Shown piece after piece: positions 52,301-60,011 of a stretch of DNA of 64,000 bases; the first letter of the stretch is position 1; each line of letters begins with the position of its first letter. The translations under genes were made by a program, and so were the position numbers. The notes beneath the pieces are model-generated. The model saw only the letters and a list, made by a program, of their open reading frames with translations, had not been told where the DNA came from and did not search any database. The stretch is taken from positions 2,576,001 to 2,640,000 of the forward strand of contig NZ_JARBAX010000001.1 in NCBI RefSeq assembly GCF_028807635.1. The letters run 5' to 3'. Source of the DNA: Streptomyces spiramyceticus (GTDB lineage: Bacteria; Actinomycetota; Actinomycetes; Streptomycetales; Streptomycetaceae).

Positions 52301-54869
52301 GGGTCAGCTCGACCACACGACCGGCCGTGTCGTACGCGTACGTGGTTTTGAGTGCCGGGGAGATCCGCGGGTCCCACACCTCGCGCAGACGGCCGGAGTC
52401 GTCGTAGGCGTAGGCGGCGATGGACACCGCAGTCGAGGTGGCCTCGCCCGGGGCGGTGGACCACAGACGGATCCGCTTAACCCGGCCCACGTAGTCACCA
52501 AACGACGTGGCAGTCGCCGTCGTCGAGAGCGGATAGAGGTACTCCAGCACCCGGCAGCCCTTGGTCGACGGATCCGTCTCACAGGTCGAGGCGGACACCG
52601 CCGAAGTGGGAGCGATGACCCACTTCGGCCGCGCCACCGTCTTGCCACCCACCGTGGTCGTCTGGGAGACCACCTTGGTGGTGGAGTTGCTCGTCAGCAG
52701 GTAGGTCGACGAGACGTTCCAGGTCGGCACCGCGGCATCGACCTTGGCGAAGGTGGTAGTGATCCCCTCGTGGACGTCCTTGACCGTGAACGATCCGGTC
52801 AGCGATCCCGTCAGCTCGTAGTCGTCTGCACCGGGCTCGGCTTTCCACCCGCCCCCAGTGGTCGCGGTGAAACCGGTCTCCTCACCGTCTACGTCGACCA
52901 GCACCACGGAGGTGTCCGAGGTCTTCTTGATATAGGACCAGTCGGACTCAGTGATCTCCGCGACCGTGCCGGAGGTCCACTGCGGTCCAAAGATCGGCGC
53001 CTGGCCCTCCTGCTTCGCCCCCGCGTCCGGGCGGCGGGACGATCCAGTACGCGTCACGCTCATGCCGAACGCGGAAGCGTCGTTGGCGGAGAGCGTGTAG
53101 TCACCGGTGAGCGTGTTCACGCTGCCGGGCCCTACCTCTTCGACCGGTGCTGTTCCGGCGTCACGGTCGACGGTGACGGTGACTGGCTGGGAGTAGCCGG
53201 TGGTGGTGCCGTCGGTGAAGGCAGCCCTCGTTTCGATGGGGCCGTCTTCGGCGAAGGTGCTGGTGATGTTCCAGACGAGTGCGGGCGGGGCGCCATTGGG
53301 TGCGGCCAGCGGCCAGGAGGTAACCGGCGAGCCGTCGGAGTTCTTGGTGACGTCGGCCAGCGGGACGCTCTGCCAGGTGTCGGTCTCACCACGGCGGTAC
53401 TGGTAGGTCACCCCGGTGTAGGTGGTCTTGCCAGTCGAGGAGAGTGCCACGCGGCGTGCGGGGCGGTCTCCGTCACGCGGAGTGAGGATCGCGGCGCCGT
53501 CGGCGCCGACGCCGAACTTGTACTCGGTCGTGGTGGTGGAGAGGTTGCCGCCGGAGTCGATGGTCTTGGCGTACAGGGTGTGCCAGCCATCGGCCGGGTT
53601 GACCGTGACGGTGAGCGGGTCGCCGCCGCTGCCGTTGGTCGTGTCGTCGATCCGGTTCGGGGTGTTGGGGTCGTTCAGGCCCCAGTAGTAGCCCTGACCG
53701 TCGGTGGAGCTGGTGTCGAGGGTGCACTGCGCACCGTCGGTCGCCTTGGCCGTCCAGGTGTCCTTCGTATAGGGGGCGCACACGATGGATGGCGCGGCCG
53801 GCTTACCGGTATTCAGCACGAAGGTGGTGTAGCCGGTCCACGATCCGTACAGCGACCCGTCGTAGCCGCGGACCCGGTAGCGCAGGTGCGAGCCGACAGG
53901 GAAGGCACTGGCCGAGGGGATCGTCAGCGACGCGCTCGATCCAGAGGCCACGGCGGTGGTGGTGCCCGTGTAGGTGTAGGTCGTGTCGTTATATGCCGGA
54001 TCCGGGGTGACCTCGAACTCGGCCTTGACCGTCCCAGCGTCCGCGTCGCTCACCTTGGCCGACAGTTGCGGGGTCAGCGAGGTGACGTACCGATTGCCGT
54101 TGTAGGCGTTCACCGCGCTCGGGGAGATCGCCTGCGAGGTGGGCTTGGCCGGGTAGGAGTTGTAGGTGACCGTCAGCGATGGCTCATAGTCCGGGTTGTG
54201 GGAACCGTCGACGTAATTCGCCGACCGATACCGCCGCCAGGTGTAGGTATCGGTCTCATCCACTGCCGCCAGGCGGACGCCGTAGTTGGGCTGGCCGTCT
54301 GCCCAGGCCTGCACGATCGCATCTGCGTCCCAGGAAACCAGCCCCGCCGGGCAGGTGGAGTTGTAGCCCTTGGCCGCGGTCGAGGTGATCGCACCCGTGG
54401 TGGTGGTCGCCGGCTGCGCCGACCAAGAGATCGCCGATGGATCCCAGTCCGCGGTGATCCGCCGCACCTGCACACCGGACCCGGTGGTGGAGCAGGTCGA
54501 GGAGTAGTACGAGTACAGGCGCAGATCGGTGTCGACGATCTTCTTGCCCGCGTACTTGGCCACGTCGAACTTCAGGAATGACCGGGCTTTTTGCACACCG
54601 TCGTAGGTGCCGGCCTTCAGCTCCGTCGAGCCGCGCTGGCTGGTCGGGTAGGCGTCGTACTGGATCCAGGTGTCCGTGGTCGGCCCGGCCAGGGTGTTGG
54701 TCGGGTCGACCACCACCGGGTAGGTGAGGTCCGGATCGGAAAGAAACGTTTCGCTCGGCTTGAGGACCAGCGTCTGCCCACCGTCTGCGGCCGTCTCGAC
54801 CACCGTGCTGACGTTCGCCGTGTGCTTCGGCTCCTGGGACTTCGCATCTTCCGACGCATCCCACATCAC
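49386..54869 (-). CDS. RHS repeat polymorphic toxin, main part (frameshifted near N-terminus)
   Basis: This is most of a secreted RHS-repeat toxin. The upstream end holds a DNRLRE-type domain (TDTWIQYDAYPTSQRGSTE, ADWDPSAISWSAQPA). Fibronectin-like segments follow, then dozens of YD repeats such as YDTQGRVIKTTQP that form the RHS shell. The conserved core is at about 49,775-50,000 (YGWLGGKQRP, LYNATTGRFLSIDPI), ending NQVDLDG. The last 110 or so residues are a variable tip with a hydrophobic stretch (SIASVAAIGACFFAWYVCAG) and basic Arg-rich flanks. The tip resembles no toxin family I know. The true start lies upstream across a one-base frameshift near 54,940. Confidence 0.9.
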   Translation of the reverse strand: MMWDASEDAKSQEPKHTANVSTVVETAADGGQTLVLKPSETFLSDPDLTYPVVVDPTNTLAGPTTDTWIQYDAYPTSQRGSTELKAGTYDGVQKARSFLKFDVAKYAGKKIVDTDLRLYSYYSSTCSTTGSGVQVRRITADWDPSAISWSAQPATTTTGAITSTAAKGYNSTCPAGLVSWDADAIVQAWADGQPNYGVRLAAVDETDTYTWRRYRSANYVDGSHNPDYEPSLTVTYNSYPAKPTSQAISPSAVNAYNGNRYVTSLTPQLSAKVSDADAGTVKAEFEVTPDPAYNDTTYTYTGTTTAVASGSSASLTIPSASAFPVGSHLRYRVRGYDGSLYGSWTGYTTFVLNTGKPAAPSIVCAPYTKDTWTAKATDGAQCTLDTSSTDGQGYYWGLNDPNTPNRIDDTTNGSGGDPLTVTVNPADGWHTLYAKTIDSGGNLSTTTTEYKFGVGADGAAILTPRDGDRPARRVALSSTGKTTYTGVTYQYRRGETDTWQSVPLADVTKNSDGSPVTSWPLAAPNGAPPALVWNITSTFAEDGPIETRAAFTDGTTTGYSQPVTVTVDRDAGTAPVEEVGPGSVNTLTGDYTLSANDASAFGMSVTRTGSSRRPDAGAKQEGQAPIFGPQWTSGTVAEITESDWSYIKKTSDTSVVLVDVDGEETGFTATTGGGWKAEPGADDYELTGSLTGSFTVKDVHEGITTTFAKVDAAVPTWNVSSTYLLTSNSTTKVVSQTTTVGGKTVARPKWVIAPTSAVSASTCETDPSTKGCRVLEYLYPLSTTATATSFGDYVGRVKRIRLWSTAPGEATSTAVSIAAYAYDDSGRLREVWDPRISPALKTTYAYDTAGRVVELTPPGELAWTFTYGQAGNAATAGAGMLLKASRPTLTQGSATVTNGTAATSVVYDVPLSGTKAPHAMGQADVAAWAQSDVPTDATAVFPSDAVPASHNGADLTAGAYTRASITYTNASGREVNTASPGGHISMNEYDQFGNTVREMKAGNRKLALATSGAGLERLTRLGIDAQSTADRARQLSSRSVYNADGHRLLEEFSPLHLATLTEDVAAFGDAQALPAGSEVPLRSHTVSTYDEGRPVDSPVHDKVTTVKTGAYLDGYPADADVRTAKTEYDWAKGLPTRTIQDPAGLAITHTTAYDTQGRVIKTTQPKSTGTDAGARVTTHWSATGTGTCAGRPEWADLVCSVGPAGAITGGGTNPSGLPTTVTEYDRFGGSATTIETANGVTRTTTITADAAGRPITTAITGGEGTAVANTTATYDETTGKVATVVAGTTTIAYGYDKLGRQISYNDGTGNTTTTEYDALNRLVKATDSAPSTTTYTYDTTTEPRGLATSMTDSVAGTVTATYDTDGSVTRQALPGGITLTVDEDETGAPTKRTYTRDSDGVVLLADTVAESVHGQVVTHAGTTGTTTTQEYTYDTTGRLTRVDDSADDVCTRRGYTFDPNTNRTALATSTAGPGLACTSTGTTTTSYDYDSADRLIATGVSYDAFGRTTAQSGGVAIGYFVNDLVRRQTADGKRTTWDLDPVGRLASWTTETQQSDSTWTLTASKTNHYGKDGDSPDWTLENSATRTITRNVQSLEGDLAAITSDTGDTVLQLTNIHGDVAVQHPLDATKPTTVLDFDEYGNPRQGSTPARYGWLGGKQRPVSPTTGLILMGVRLYNATTGRFLSIDPIHGGNANAYDYVQGDPINQVDLDGKHRTKRKSWLRRAAGWGWRNRGSIASVAAIGACFFAWYVCAGASVASYFINEYQKPRRQRFSRRGIAFNVITVGIGAKVGFLTRRYPWRSRWGGYAFNGYYNVPSTACYISKRCP

Positions 54870-55546
54870 GGGCGGCGGTGCGGCAGCGACCTGCTTGCCC
54901 TTGGAGTCCTGCCACTGCAGCCGCGTATCGGCCGTCTCGGAAGGGTCAGGCCCTTGGCCGTCACGGGCAGGCGGAACTCCACAGGTCCGCTTGGCCGTTC
55001 ACGCAGCACCACCGAGTGGGAGAAACCTTCCGGCAGTGCGGAGACCACCACATCGCCGCTGGGGACCGCGTTCGGATAGGTGGCGGTGTTGCCTTTCAGG
55101 ACTGGTTTCGGCAGAGCGCCATCCCACGTCACGCCAAAGGTCTTCTCGCCACGGGTGACCTGCGCCAGCGGTGCCGCACTGCCGCCAGCGGAGAAGGAGA
55201 TCTCGGCAGCGGCTGCCTTCGGCACCACTCTGCCACCCGATTCGGACAGCGACACATCCACCGGCTGCCACTTGCGTGCAGAGTCCTTCACTCGGATCGG
55301 CCCGGTGAACGACTCCACCGTCACCGTCCCGTTCGGATTCGCCCAGCTGGTGGTGTCCGCCGTGCGAGCCCCCAGGATCTCGATCCGCCGATCCTGCAAC
55401 CGCGCCATCAACATCGCCGACGCCTCATCGTCAGCCTGAGCCGGACCGAAACTCGTCGGCGTATCCGCAGCCGGTACCTGAGAGCTGAGTGCGACCGCCT
55501 GACCGGTGGTCGCAACCGTCACCCCAGCCTCGGCGGCAAGCAACAT
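54866..55546 (-). pseudogene. N-terminal part of the RHS protein, separated by a frameshift
   Basis: These 200 or so residues belong to the same RHS gene. The last matching residues here are PVEFRLPVTAKGLTL; the reading continues in the next frame as SETADTRLQWQDSKG, so one base appears to be missing around 54,939-54,946. ATG at 55546 starts a segment resembling a signal peptide. A better signal peptide (VRRIAAVLA then MLLAAEAG) would need one more base at about 55,548. Either the gene is recently inactivated or the assembly has errors; the two breaks are not in homopolymers. Confidence 0.75.
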
Positions 55547-55575
55547 GCCAACACAGCGGCTATCCGCCGCACGTG

Positions 55576-56305
55576 ACGTCCATGGAAAGTCGTACTGCCG
55601 CTGCCGCGTCCCTCAGGGACGCGCCCATCCTCGCCCGCAGAGGTGAGCAACCGTCTGCCCATTCTGGACTCCGTATCTCCCGATCACCCTGATCGGGTGA
55701 GGTGACCCGGAACGTATCCAGCGAGAAAAGAACAAATACGGTCACAGACGGCCTCATACGGGACGGGATGCACGTTCCGACGTCGATGTGACTCTCGTCA
55801 CAGTTTCAAGGATATGGGAACCAAATCGATGCGCCTCCCATCAGCCGATGGAGCCAACTCCTATTGCTGGTAACCAGTTTGCCGTACCACGTGGACCCGT
55901 GCACTTGCGATCAGCCGCCGCGGGTCTTCGGGGCCGCGATCAAGGAACCCTCCCTGGAGGGAGGCGTCATGTTGACCGCCCCCGGGTGTGTCCACGGCAG
56001 GAACCCCTGCGCGGAATAGAGAACCCTGCCTACGAGAAGACGGGCAAGCGCCAGGAACTCCTTTTCGTACACACGATGACGGGCACTGGCGGGTCGCCCT
56101 TGGCGACGGCGATCCGGCGGCGGGCAACGTAAACAGCATCGACTGACCGATAGCCCCTCTCAGGCTCACAAAGACAGTGGCCTGCACACCCACTCAAGGG
56201 GTGTGCAGGCCACTGTTGCGTGATGAGAGTGCTGGGTGGAAGCCGGACCGTCCGCGCGGCCGGGGACCACTACCTCTCCGTGGTCGATCACGGACCGGGG
56301 CAGGC
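55576..56305. other. Intergenic region upstream of the RHS gene, with terminator at 56175-56215
   Basis: About 730 bp with no gene I can support. It should hold the RHS promoter near its left edge. The clearest feature is a perfect 17-bp inverted repeat (56175-56191 and 56199-56215) with a 7-base loop, a strong terminator for whatever was transcribed from either side. The rest shows mixed composition and no recognisable remnant. Confidence 0.7.
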
Positions 56306-56440
56306 GTGATAGGGATCTTTGAAATTCGTTCTGGTCGCGATTGCGTGAAAGTCAAGATCATGGCAGAGGGAGGCTCCTTGTCTGTAGAAGAGCGAACGAC
56401 GCTTGACCTCGACAATCCCAGGCAGTCCCCGGGAGACTGA
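56306..56440 (+). CDS. Possible small protein upstream of the transglutaminase-like gene
   Basis: A 44-residue frame (FEIRSGRDCVKVKIMAEGG) has protein-like composition, unlike the flanking GC-biased shadows, and lies 51 bp before the next gene. GTG at 56306 has GGGG near it. No family is recognised. It may be real or chance. Confidence 0.3.
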   Translation: MIGIFEIRSGRDCVKVKIMAEGGSLSVEERTTLDLDNPRQSPGD

Positions 56441-56491
56441 GGGGGCTCGGCTCCGGAACCGTGCCGACCGCTTGTCGCCAGAGGGGGCCTA

Positions 56492-57373
56492 ATGTCAGGG
56501 GTAGCCAGGGGCGTTCCGCGGGAGCTCGCTGCAGAGGAAGCCGATTTCTATCTGACTCACAGCGTCTTCAGCGGACCGGGCGATTCGAGCCGGCTCGGCC
56601 AGTTGCCCTCCGATCAGCGTGAGCTCGCCGCCGCCGTGCGAGGGCTGCTCATCCACCGAGACGAGGGTGACCGCTTCGGCTGCCAGATGCCGGAGGACAG
56701 GCGCAACGATGCTGAGGCGCGCTACGTCGCGGACATCCTGCAGATTCTCGACAGCCGTCGCGCCCTGGCGCTCACCGTTGCGCGCGGTCCGGCGGACCGC
56801 TTCGTTGGCAGCGGCAGGGACTTCGCACTGTTGCTGTGCGCCTTCCTGCGGCAGACGGGCACACCGTCACGGGTCCGATGTGGCTATGCCGCCTACCTCA
56901 CACCGGGCTTCCATGAGGACCACTGGGTGACCGAGTACTGGGATTCGGGCTTCGGGTGGCGGCTGGCCGATGCGCAGCTGGCGTCTCCCGAGGCCATGAC
57001 GGCGTACAAGATTTCCTTCGACCCGATGCGCGTACCGCGTGACGACTTCCATGTCGCGGGCGAGGCCTGGCAGGCCTGCCGGCTCGGGCTCGGGGCCCCG
57101 GAGACGTTCGGGGTGAGCGGCTCCGCCGGGTCGACGGGGACGAGGGTGGTGCGGGCCAGTGTGGTGCGCGACTTGGCTGCGCTGAACAAGGTCGAGGTGC
57201 TGCCATGGGACGGCTGGGGCCTCGCGGAGATCGTCGAGGAGGACCTTGGCGACGCCGATCGGGAACTGCTCGACGTCATCGCCCAGGTGGAATCCCGCGG
57301 AGGTCCTTATGCGGAGCTGCGCCGCTTCTACCTGGAGGAGCCAGGTTTGCGAGCACCTCTGCAACGGTCCTGA
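56492..57373 (+). CDS. Transglutaminase-like protein lacking the expected catalytic cysteine
   Basis: A 293-residue cytosolic protein with a transglutaminase-like core. The block GRDFALLLCAFLRQTGTPSRV (residues about 108-128), EDHWVTEYW with the His, and RLADAQL with the Asp match the bacterial transglutaminase-like family. In relatives as I recall them the position before RDFALLLC is the nucleophilic Cys; here Gly108 occupies it, so the domain may be inactive or a binding module. The C-terminal 80 residues are a separate acidic extension. The start is ATG at 56492. It lies on the plus strand between the RHS gene and a small membrane operon. Confidence 0.8.
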   Translation: MSGVARGVPRELAAEEADFYLTHSVFSGPGDSSRLGQLPSDQRELAAAVRGLLIHRDEGDRFGCQMPEDRRNDAEARYVADILQILDSRRALALTVARGPADRFVGSGRDFALLLCAFLRQTGTPSRVRCGYAAYLTPGFHEDHWVTEYWDSGFGWRLADAQLASPEAMTAYKISFDPMRVPRDDFHVAGEAWQACRLGLGAPETFGVSGSAGSTGTRVVRASVVRDLAALNKVEVLPWDGWGLAEIVEEDLGDADRELLDVIAQVESRGGPYAELRRFYLEEPGLRAPLQRS

Positions 57374-57495
57374 TCGTTGATTTTCGGGGTTCTGGCCGCA
57401 GTTCCGCGAAGGTATGGCGTGAGGGCGCGGTAACCCTTGCTCGGAAACCTACTGAAGGGGCAAACCGCATCAGATGATGTCACCCCATGGACATC

Positions 57496-57525
57496 AAGGG
57501 CCCCAGCCTCCCAGCTGGGGCCCTT
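57496..57525. terminator. Terminator between convergent genes
   Basis: A perfect 12-bp inverted repeat (57496-57507 and 57514-57525) with a 6-base loop, flanked by AA and TT. It separates the transglutaminase-like gene from the convergent three-gene membrane operon. Confidence 0.85.
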
Positions 57526-57548
57526 TGCGTTGGTTTGTGTCGCGGGTG

Positions 57549-57791
57549 TCACCAGGGTGCGACGACGAGCTCGTCCACGGTTCTGTCACGTCGGGTAACA
57601 GCGCAGTGGTAGCCGGGTGGATTGAGTCGCCATCCGAGCCCTTCGATGGATTCGCCTTCCGCCATATGTGCCTTGCGGATGCAACTTTCTGTTGCCCGCT
57701 CTGGGTTCAGCACGACCAAGGCCACGACCGCCAGTCCGAACAGCACGACAGCGCCCATCAGCACGGAAAAGGCGATTCGCCGGAATCTCAT
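57549..57791 (-). CDS. Small membrane protein
   Basis: An 80-residue protein with one membrane helix (about residues 6-28, IAFSVLMGAVVLFGLAVVALVV) and an exported tail with two cysteines (SCIRKAHM and YHCAVT), perhaps disulphide-bonded. ATG at 57791 overlaps the stop of the PepSY gene by four bases. It is the last gene of a three-gene operon. The family is unknown. Confidence 0.65.
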   Translation of the reverse strand: MRFRRIAFSVLMGAVVLFGLAVVALVVLNPERATESCIRKAHMAEGESIEGLGWRLNPPGYHCAVTRRDRTVDELVVAPW

Positions 57792-58087
57792 GTTGCCTCC
57801 ATGCCGGTCACCTTCCCTGTGGTCGCGTCGACGGTGACCTTGACCAGGTCAGGCATCATCGGCTCGCCTGGGCGGTCGAAGGTGACCCGCCACCGTGGCC
57901 GGTCCCATGTGTTTTGCTCGGCGGAGACCACGGCAGTCCCGCTCCCGACCGCCGCCGTCGCAGCGGCGATGGCGTCCTCGCGGCTGACCGTGGCCTCCTC
58001 GGGAGAGCCGTCGGCCTGCGCTGCCGAGAAGTAGTGCGGCGACGCGAATGTAACCGATGGCCCTCGGCCGCTGTTGGATAGTGACAA
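57788..58087 (-). CDS. PepSY domain protein
   Basis: A 99-residue protein. The segment REDAIAAATAAVGSG followed by WDRPRWRVTFDR and VKVTVDATTGKVTGME is a PepSY-like domain, found in inhibitors and regulators of exported proteases. There is no clear signal peptide in the predicted frame; TTG at 58087 lies 9 bp after the previous stop, so translation may depend on that gene. The N-terminus could be truncated. Confidence 0.65.
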   Translation of the reverse strand: MSLSNSGRGPSVTFASPHYFSAAQADGSPEEATVSREDAIAAATAAVGSGTAVVSAEQNTWDRPRWRVTFDRPGEPMMPDLVKVTVDATTGKVTGMEAT

Positions 58088-58096
58088 GCCCGTGAG

Positions 58097-58432
58097 TCAG
58101 CGCGGGTGCTTGGTTGCCAGCCAGAGGCAGATGCTCGGCGGTATGGCGCCAGCCAGACCTGCGAGCAGCGCGGCCGTTGCTACCGACTCATTGATGGTAG
58201 GCAGCACTCCGCTCACCGTTCCCATGGTGGTCGGCACGGTGAGCTTGCAACCTTCTTCGGTCATGAGGGAGCCTCCGCCCTCGACACCCAATCCATAGCC
58301 GGCCTCCATGCACTCCTTGGTTCCGAGGACATCAGCCCCCAGCCAGAGCAGGCTGGCCAGGCCTGCGCACAGAAGCGCACCAGCCAACCCAATAAACAGG
58401 AGTCGGCGGGCCCGGTTGTCACCTCTGGCCAT
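58097..58432 (-). CDS. Small membrane protein with two helices
   Basis: A 111-residue protein with helices at about residues 10-32 and 83-103, joined by an exported loop with two cysteines (ECMEAG, EEGCKL) that could form a disulphide. ATG at 58432 has AGGAGG eight bases upstream. It opens the operon with the PepSY and second membrane gene. No family is recognised. Confidence 0.65.
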   Translation of the reverse strand: MARGDNRARRLLFIGLAGALLCAGLASLLWLGADVLGTKECMEAGYGLGVEGGGSLMTEEGCKLTVPTTMGTVSGVLPTINESVATAALLAGLAGAIPPSICLWLATKHPR

Positions 58433-58749
58433 GCGGTTATCCTCCTGGAATCAGGACGTCAACGGTTGGCGGGGAGCGGTAGGTGCCGTCGGACTTGCAT
58501 GTGGGGTCGAGACCGGGTTCCCAGCTGGCGCAACTCGGCACATGCCGGCCACGGTCCTTGTTCCCGAGGCGCACGTCACAGATTCACTGGCCGCGGCAAG
58601 CATGACTTACCAATGAAAACTGGTATAAGCAGGGCAGAGCGGTAGGCGCGCGTCCAAGCTCCTGGCCGCCGCGCTTCCATGCTTGGAGTTCTCAGCCACT
58701 GTTGGCCGCCAACCTTAGGCGTGCCCCGTGATCGGCGGCCAACAGCTCG
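58433..58749. other. Gap with a possible gene tail on the minus strand
   Basis: About 317 bp. On the minus strand, a frame from about 58,565 to 58,436 reads GNKDRGRHVPSCASWEPG, then DPTCKSDGTYRSPPTVDV and stops at the ribosome-binding site of the next gene. The two cysteines and spacing look like part of an exported protein, but no start or family is evident, so it may be the tail of a deleted gene. The rest shows nothing. Confidence 0.4.
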
Positions 58750-59310
58750 TCATTCGCTGGGCGTTGGCTTGCGCTTCCAGACGTCCTCGGGACGGAGGGG
58801 ATTGGCTATCGCCTCGCGGAAGGTTGTCGCGAGTTCGCTGCGTTCCGCCGCAGAGCCGATCTCGCGAGTCCCATGCACGTCCGCAACGGTCTGCCATTTG
58901 CCGTTGGGGTGAGTACGCGCAGCGAACAGGTACTCCTGCCCTGGCTGCAGGGGCTCGTCGCCCTCGACGGAGAAGCGGCTGCCGTCCGGGCGTTCGCCTG
59001 CCAGCTGGTTGACGATCACCTCGTCGCCGGTAGGCCCTTTCAGCCGCTGGCTGACCTTGACCCGATACTGCGTTTCGGGAACCTGGCCGAGGCTCTCGGT
59101 GCCGACCTTCTCTTCGACGACACCGATGAAGACCGAATCTGCTATTGCCGCGAGGGCACGCGGGTTGGCCACGTCCGTGACCTGATCGACCTCGGCCGTG
59201 GGGCTCTCCTGCTGCGCGCACCCCACTGCTGCGGGACCGAGGACAAGAGCGACGACGAGGCCGGTGATGGTGGACCGCAGGGGGTGACGCATGCCAAGAA
59301 GGGTTTTCAT
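58750..59310 (-). CDS. Predicted lipoprotein of unknown function
   Basis: A 186-residue predicted lipoprotein. The signal peptide (residues 8-28) ends in AAVGC, an acceptable lipobox with the Cys at about residue 29. The exported domain is beta-rich (FIGVVEEKVGTESLG, YRVKVSQRLKG, EVIVNQLAGERPDGS) and resembles widely distributed actinobacterial proteins without known function. ATG at 59310 lies two bases past the stop of the matrixin-like protease gene, so the two are co-transcribed and may work together. Confidence 0.78.
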   Translation of the reverse strand: MKTLLGMRHPLRSTITGLVVALVLGPAAVGCAQQESPTAEVDQVTDVANPRALAAIADSVFIGVVEEKVGTESLGQVPETQYRVKVSQRLKGPTGDEVIVNQLAGERPDGSRFSVEGDEPLQPGQEYLFAARTHPNGKWQTVADVHGTREIGSAAERSELATTFREAIANPLRPEDVWKRKPTPSE

Positions 59311-59314
59311 CTCA

Positions 59315-59818
59315 TCAGCCCCAGAGGTCGTTGTAGTCGGCTTTGTCATGCGATTGCGGGGTGTTGACACCGGAGCAGGCCGAGCACTTGTTCATGAGCT
59401 GGCCTTCGTAGCTGTGCGCGAGCCCGAGCGCATGCCCCATTTCATGGGCGGCGGTGCCTTTGCGCATGAAGAGGTCATAGTTGTATTTGTTGAAGTTGCA
59501 GACGTTGAGGTACACCTCGTCCGCGAAGACAAGGTCGTAGTCGTACAGTCCCGCCCAGGTGACGTCGCAGCGGTCTGCGTCGTTCCACTCCAGGTCCTCG
59601 ACGGTGAACAAGTCGTCCTTCGCGATGTTGATGTGACCGAGGGCATCCCACGTGCTGTGTGCGTGGGCGATCTCGGAGTCGTACCTGGTGTACTCCCACC
59701 AGCGAATCTCGCCGTTGTCCACGGCGCTGTAGCCCAGCTCGTGAGCCGATGCCGGCGGGGCTGTTACCAGCAGCGCCGACACGCCCATCCAAAAACATAG
59801 AAGTATGCGCTTCAGCAC
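59315..59818 (-). CDS. Secreted matrixin-type metalloprotease
   Basis: A 167-residue exported protein. The signal peptide ends in PPASA at about residue 24. The zinc-binding motif HEMGHALGLAH (His125, Glu126, His129, His135) follows, characteristic of metzincins such as matrixins. The start is GTG at 59818 with AAGGA five bases upstream. Being short, it is a bare catalytic domain; there is no pro-domain. It is coupled to the lipoprotein gene and sits 193 bp downstream of the sigma-like gene. The substrate is unknown. Confidence 0.85.
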   Translation of the reverse strand: MLKRILLCFWMGVSALLVTAPPASAHELGYSAVDNGEIRWWEYTRYDSEIAHAHSTWDALGHINIAKDDLFTVEDLEWNDADRCDVTWAGLYDYDLVFADEVYLNVCNFNKYNYDLFMRKGTAAHEMGHALGLAHSYEGQLMNKCSACSGVNTPQSHDKADYNDLWG

Positions 59819-60011
59819 GGGCTTCCTTCCCTTGCTCGGTGGAACCGGAAGGCCACATGGTCTGGGCACCCCGCCTCCCCCTCCGATGAGCCGCCACGTG
59901 GCCGCGGCAGCGTGAGACTTCATCTGCTTCTACGGGGAGGAGGAGCGCGTGCGTCGCGCGGGATGAAGATTTTTTGGGCTGTGTGAGAAGTGCGCGGATC
60001 TCAGTGCGGCG

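Noticed and set aside
55788..56132. Plus-strand frame of 114 codons upstream of the transglutaminase gene
   Set aside because: Composition is irregular, there is no ribosome-binding site or recognisable domain, and no neighbour supports it.
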